In this document: piece by piece, positions 59,970-64,000 of the stretch
Layout: every line of letters starts with the position of its first letter
Numbering within the stretch: the stretch's first letter is position 1
Translations under genes and position numbers: made by a program
The notes under the pieces: generated by a model
What the model was told of the DNA's origin: nothing
Seen by the model: only the letters and a program-made list of their open reading frames with translations
The model's database searches: none
NCBI RefSeq assembly: GCF_000006565.2
Contig: NC_031477.1
Location: forward strand, 1,582,043-1,646,042
DNA length: 64,000 nt
Reading direction: 5' to 3'
DNA from: Toxoplasma gondii ME49
Lineage: Eukaryota; Apicomplexa; Conoidasida; Eucoccidiorida; Sarcocystidae

Positions 59970-61864
59970 GGCGCTTTGTTTTTTTGCGAATTTCGGCGAG
60001 GCTGGAGAAAGAGAGAAAGCTCCTTCGGGCTGAAGGAGTGGAAAAAAGAAAACGGGGGCGAGGAGACCGGCAACGGAGACGCGAGCCGGGGAGCGCAGCT
60101 GACGAAATCGTAAGCAAGTCTGCGGTCGAGCTCCCCTGACTCTTTGTTCTTCCCTGGGCAAACAGTGAAAGAGACCCCCAGAAAGCAAGAATGCACGAGA
60201 GACAAGTTTGGACGGACAGTACCACAGGAAGGCGGAAGAAGAGGATAACGGCGGATTTATCGGAAGAAAAAACAGGGAAGCTGTCCCTCAAAGGAACCCA
60301 ACGTTTCTGCGGCAGCCAGTGAACCAACGGAGACGGACAACTTCGTAGGCAGAACTACAAGCCGAGGGAAAACCGAATCGCCGGAGAAGAGAGTCTGCAA
60401 CTCAATTCGGTGAAAAAGGATGTCTGCTTTACGCAGGCAGAGTAGTAAGCAGCGCGACAGAAAGTGGAGAACCGACAAGATTGACGAGCATTACGGAGTA
60501 GAATGCTATCTGGCCTCCGCTTAGAGCTAACGGAAAGACGTCTGCCGACTCGGTGCTGCGTTCACCGCCACAAAACCGGAAGTTTCGCTCTCACTGCAGG
60601 AAACAAGAGGGCAGGAAAATGCAGAGGGAGCTAAGCGTCACCCACGGGAAAAAGACCGAGAAGAAAAAAACGCGCCACTCTGACGCACAGCGGGGCCCCT
60701 GGACTGGCTACGCACGTGCAACCCTACGTTGACCCAAAACGCGAGGCGAGGGAAGGCCGAGAGCAAACTGGCACGCCCAACGAAAAAACGAAAGGGGGAG
60801 GACGAAGAAATCGAAGAATGCGGCGGGTTTGGAAGCTCAACATGCGCGGATGAAGTTGGAGATGCGGGAGAACTCGGAATGAGCGGACGGCAGCTGCGGA
60901 AATTTGCGTTGGGGCGAGAGACACGAAAAAACTCTGTCAAGCAAAGTGGATTAATCCCGAAGAATCGCGAGCAACTGACTCTCGGATGTCCAACGCGAAA
61001 AGAATCTTGTTCGTGGAGAAGGGGGGCATGGCGATCCGAGGAGCTGGACGACACTTGCACTCGAGGTCCCGTGCTATTGTTCTCCGAAGGCCTTTCACGA
61101 GAGCACACCGCTTGCTCCTCGGCAAAACGACGAGATGAGTCATGCTCCAATTGGAACCAGATGCCGAAGGGAACGGAGAGGCTGAAGAGGCGGGGAACTC
61201 TTCAGACGCGACGCACCAGACAAGGACGGCTCCTGGCAACACGAAATCCTTCTTGGTGGAACTCGTGCGCAGCGGCCTCTGCGGGGAACGCAAGCGAGTA
61301 CGGTTGCCGTGTCAGGCTGTCAGGCACAAGATACCGGAAATTTCTAGAGAAGGCCTAGAAAGGACGTGCTCTGATAGACACAACTGCAAGAACCGGGATT
61401 CAATGGTTTTATTTGTGCCCTTCTCGTTGGCGAACCGGCGGAATATCCGGAAAACCGAGGAAAACGTCCTGCCCGCAGCTGTCGCATGGCCCGCCTCTCC
61501 CACTCTGCAAGCCCTCGCCTCTGTGGTAGTTGCACACCGGGGAACCTCGGTTCCATAACTCTCCTCTGTTTGTTTCTCTGTTTCTATTTCAAGTCCGGTC
61601 TCTCACTCTACTTCTCTTCTTATTGCCACTCAGCTCATTCTTCTAGATTGTTGTGTTCTCCTGCCTCTTGGCACTTGTACCCCCTGTCGCGTGCCTCACG
61701 CTGTGCTGCGAAGCCAGCGTGTGAGTGCCAGCCTCCAGAACCATCTTCGCGACAGTTGTATCGGCAAAGAGCACCGCCAGAAAAGGCTGAATTTAGCTCA
61801 ACAGGTGAACAGGGGCGCACCTTATACTGTTCCACGCGTGTTTCACTGCGCTGGAGACTGGAAC
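59970..61864. other. Divergent intergenic region
   Basis: Lies between the MGSNCC gene (minus) and candidate plus-strand exons from 61.9 kb. Overlapping ORFs on both strands reflect purine-rich plus-strand sequence. It probably contains the promoter of the minus-strand gene. Confidence 0.45.
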
Positions 61865-62535
61865 ATGGAGTCGGGTGACTTGTCTAAAACGACAAAGCTG
61901 CCGAGTCACTTTCCGTCTTCAAAAATCCAGAAACCCTTACCTACGATCCACGCCACGGCTCAATTTAACCGCACAAAACCTCTGCGGACACACACAGAAG
62001 ACCCATGGCGAAGAAACTTACTGACAGCGCTGACTTACTACTCGTCAAGGCGCGCTCTGATCCTTGTGTCTCGGTGTCGACATCATCCGGAAGCATGGGT
62101 GTGCCTGCGGCCGGTGGCACGCCAGTGTTCTTTTCTCTATTCTTAGGACTCAGTGGCCCGTGGATCTTTACCCTTTCCGATCCAACTTCTGTGCTTTGAA
62201 AAAAAGAGAACAGGAATGTTGCCGCTGTAGCGAACAGAAACCGAATCGACGCGGGAACTCGAGCCACTGTTTTGTTTCCACAGCCTGACCCAACCGAGGC
62301 GAGAGATAGCGTGGGGAATTCGAACAGTAACTCTGACGCTGTGCATCGGAGGCGAAAGAGTGAGGTGCACGACCGACAGAAAAGTAAACAGAACGCCCAG
62401 AAGACTCGACTACGTTCTGACACCTCATCACTAAGTAACGCTCCAGACTCGGAGCCTATAGGACTTCGTCGCTGGTGCACACCAGAAGCCGGCGAAACTC
62501 GCGCCCACACACCCCGTACCCTCTATTTGGTGTAG
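61865..62535 (+). CDS. Possible two-exon gene, unidentified
   Basis: The firmest part is 62284-62535: a TTTGTTTCCACAG acceptor, then a charged Ser/Asn/Arg-rich frame (PDPTEARDSVGNSNSN, HRRRKSEVHDRQKSKQ) to a TAG. Two first exons are possible. One starts at 61865 (MESGDLSKTTKLPSHFP, continuing through EDPWRRNLLTALTYYS) with a weak donor near 62099. The other starts at 62005 (MAKKLTDSADLLLVKARS, good ATG context) with a weak donor at 62101 or 62125. Both give phase 0. The product would be about 110-160 basic residues of unknown function. Confidence 0.33.
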
Positions 62536-63215
62536 AAGCCCCTTTCCCCTATTGTTTCGTCTTGTTTGTCCGTCGACGCTTCTCGCGAGAATCACGAGAC
62601 AATTTTGTGGCCGGCGTAATTAGAGCCGCCTGATAGTTTCCGACCTTTCACCGTCTACCACGGGTGTCCGCTAGAATGCCGCCGCATTATAGATCAATAC
62701 AGGGCATGCAGGTGCATGAGAGGCGACGTCTGCCGCGGTAAACACCTGAACAAACTCACGAGGGGGGGAACAGCAGAACGATCTAAATGGTTTGCATTGC
62801 TGCCTCAATTTTCCCGTCCCTCTACCCGTACCACAGCGGTCTAGGTAGGACAGAACGTACGCATGTATGCGCTGTGCCGCACGTAACCGAATTGGAGATG
62901 GACGCGGAACTTTAGGGCCGTGTCACGTGACGAAATTCGTCTGTTCGGGTAAAACGGTGGAGTGCCTTCAAACGGAGCTGACGAACCTCATTCCCAACGC
63001 GCGTACCGTTTCTTCGCATTTGCGTAGGCACACTGCTTCGATAAACGAGTTAGGAGCGCCACGGGTGCGCGCGCGGCATCGGCTGACAGCGTGCGTACGC
63101 CGACATTTTGAGTTGGCAATGCGACTCTTCCTCTGTGACTGCTTCGTTTCTTCAGTTTCGTTTGTTGTCGCTTTTTCCATAGAAAGTCTATCGCTATGTT
63201 TTCCTTTTCCTGGCC
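62536..63215. other. Intergenic or leader sequence
   Basis: GCATGCA at 62704 and several chance ORFs. No coding feature is supported. Confidence 0.4.
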
Positions 63216-64000
63216 ATGAACTTCGCCTCCGAACGGGCTGGTTTGTGCGTCGTCCCGCCCGCCTCCAGACCGCTATACCGCGGCCGGACAACTGTCGACT
63301 CGACTAGTGGTCCGGCTTCTTCTATGACTTTGTTTTCCATCCTTCTCTGCATTTTTTATCACCTTTGTCTCTCGTACTCGTTCTTCAGATCACTCGTCTA
63401 AATCTGCCGGACACTGCTCGTCGTTTCGGCGTTGATGTGACTTACGGGAAAAAGCCAGTTCTTTGCCACCGTGGCGGCGACGCTTGCATGCGTGGCTGTC
63501 AAGTTACCGTACCGGTGCCATTTCTCTACCTCTCCTTCGTGGATTAGGTTCTCCTGTCGGGCTGTCCATTTGCTTTCTGTTTGTCCTCTTCGTCAGTAAT
63601 TCACTTCCGCGTAGGCAGAGTGCGTTTCGGCGATGAGCACTCCGTAGACATCGACTGTGCCGGAGACTGCGTGGCGATTGAAGGCAGTTTTAGACAAGGC
63701 ACTCTCTCTCGAATTTCTCTTCTCTTTCTCCGTGTTTCCCCTTGTTATTTCTTGTTGTATTTCGCTTCTTGTTTTCACAAGTCAAACGCTCACGAATCGC
63801 CGTCGGTGCGTGATGTACCGTGTCGAGTGTTCGTACACCTCGTGCCGTCGTCGACAACTGACCGGCTGGCAGTTGCTTTTCTTGGGCTTGTCTACGTTTT
63901 CCTCCGCCGATCTCGTCTGCTGCTGTAGCGTCTTCCTTTCGTTTCTAGACCGCTTGTATCTGCTCACGAGGTTTTCTGTCTTTTCTTTCGACGTGTTCCG
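63216..64000 (+). CDS. Possible 5' exons of a gene running off the window
   Basis: The ATG at 63216 opens MNFASERAGLCVVPPASRPL. After a C/T-rich stretch a TTCTTCAG acceptor at 63381-63388 begins ITRLNLPDTARRFGVDVTYG, then LCHRGGDACMRGC. A further coding-looking stretch near 63600-63700 (FGDEHSVDIDCAGDCVAIEG) follows. Donors between these pieces are weak, and no family is recognised. The remainder, if real, lies beyond the right edge. Confidence 0.28.

Overview
This is nuclear DNA of a eukaryote with spliced genes. The intron style (GT-AG introns of about 60 to 1200 bases, pyrimidine-rich acceptors), balanced base composition, long Ser/Pro/Arg/Glu low-complexity protein segments, repeated TGCATGC heptamers and (TA)n microsatellites all point to a coccidian apicomplexan of the Toxoplasma, Hammondia or Neospora type. 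The genus is an inference; no species-diagnostic gene was recognised. Exon boundaries were worked out by hand from splice consensus, reading-frame phase and remembered family alignments. No expression or homology search was available.

Left third (1-18.4 kb), plus strand: a nine-exon MAEA/Fyv10/Gid9 homologue (GID/CTLH ubiquitin ligase subunit, 1919-8996), an unresolved 5 kb stretch, and a seven-exon STUB1/CHIP homologue (TPR plus U-box ubiquitin ligase, 14045-18378). This third also holds all the (TA)n microsatellites and the alternating purine-pyrimidine tracts.

Middle (18.4-38.1 kb): an unresolved region, a small predicted single-membrane-span protein (21660-22595), an orphan minus-strand ORF (23778-24611), a five-exon ACOT9-type acyl-CoA thioesterase (25665-28034), one or two small secreted or membrane protein genes (28477-29663), a six-exon GSK3 kinase on the minus strand (30471-32340), a second orphan minus-strand ORF (35524-36204) and an intronless CWC2/RBM22-type splicing factor (36454-38070).

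Right part (38-64 kb): an eleven-exon type II DnaJ (DNAJB/Sis1 class) co-chaperone with a GC-AG intron (40507-45994), an intronless orphan protein (48120-49238), an intronless 1233-residue rhodanese plus inactive-phosphatase protein resembling STYXL1 (50049-53750, minus), a two-exon protein with an N-myristoylation/palmitoylation start (57692-59969, minus), and fragmentary candidate exons to the right edge.

The genes do not form an operon-like pathway. A loose theme is protein quality control: a GID-type ligase subunit, CHIP (an Hsp70/Hsp90-linked ligase) and an Hsp40 lie within 45 kb. I see no evidence of a mobile element, virus, CRISPR array, rRNA or tRNA. The most unusual items are the STYXL1-like pseudophosphatase, the MGSNCC protein, the GC-AG intron and the two orphan ORFs.
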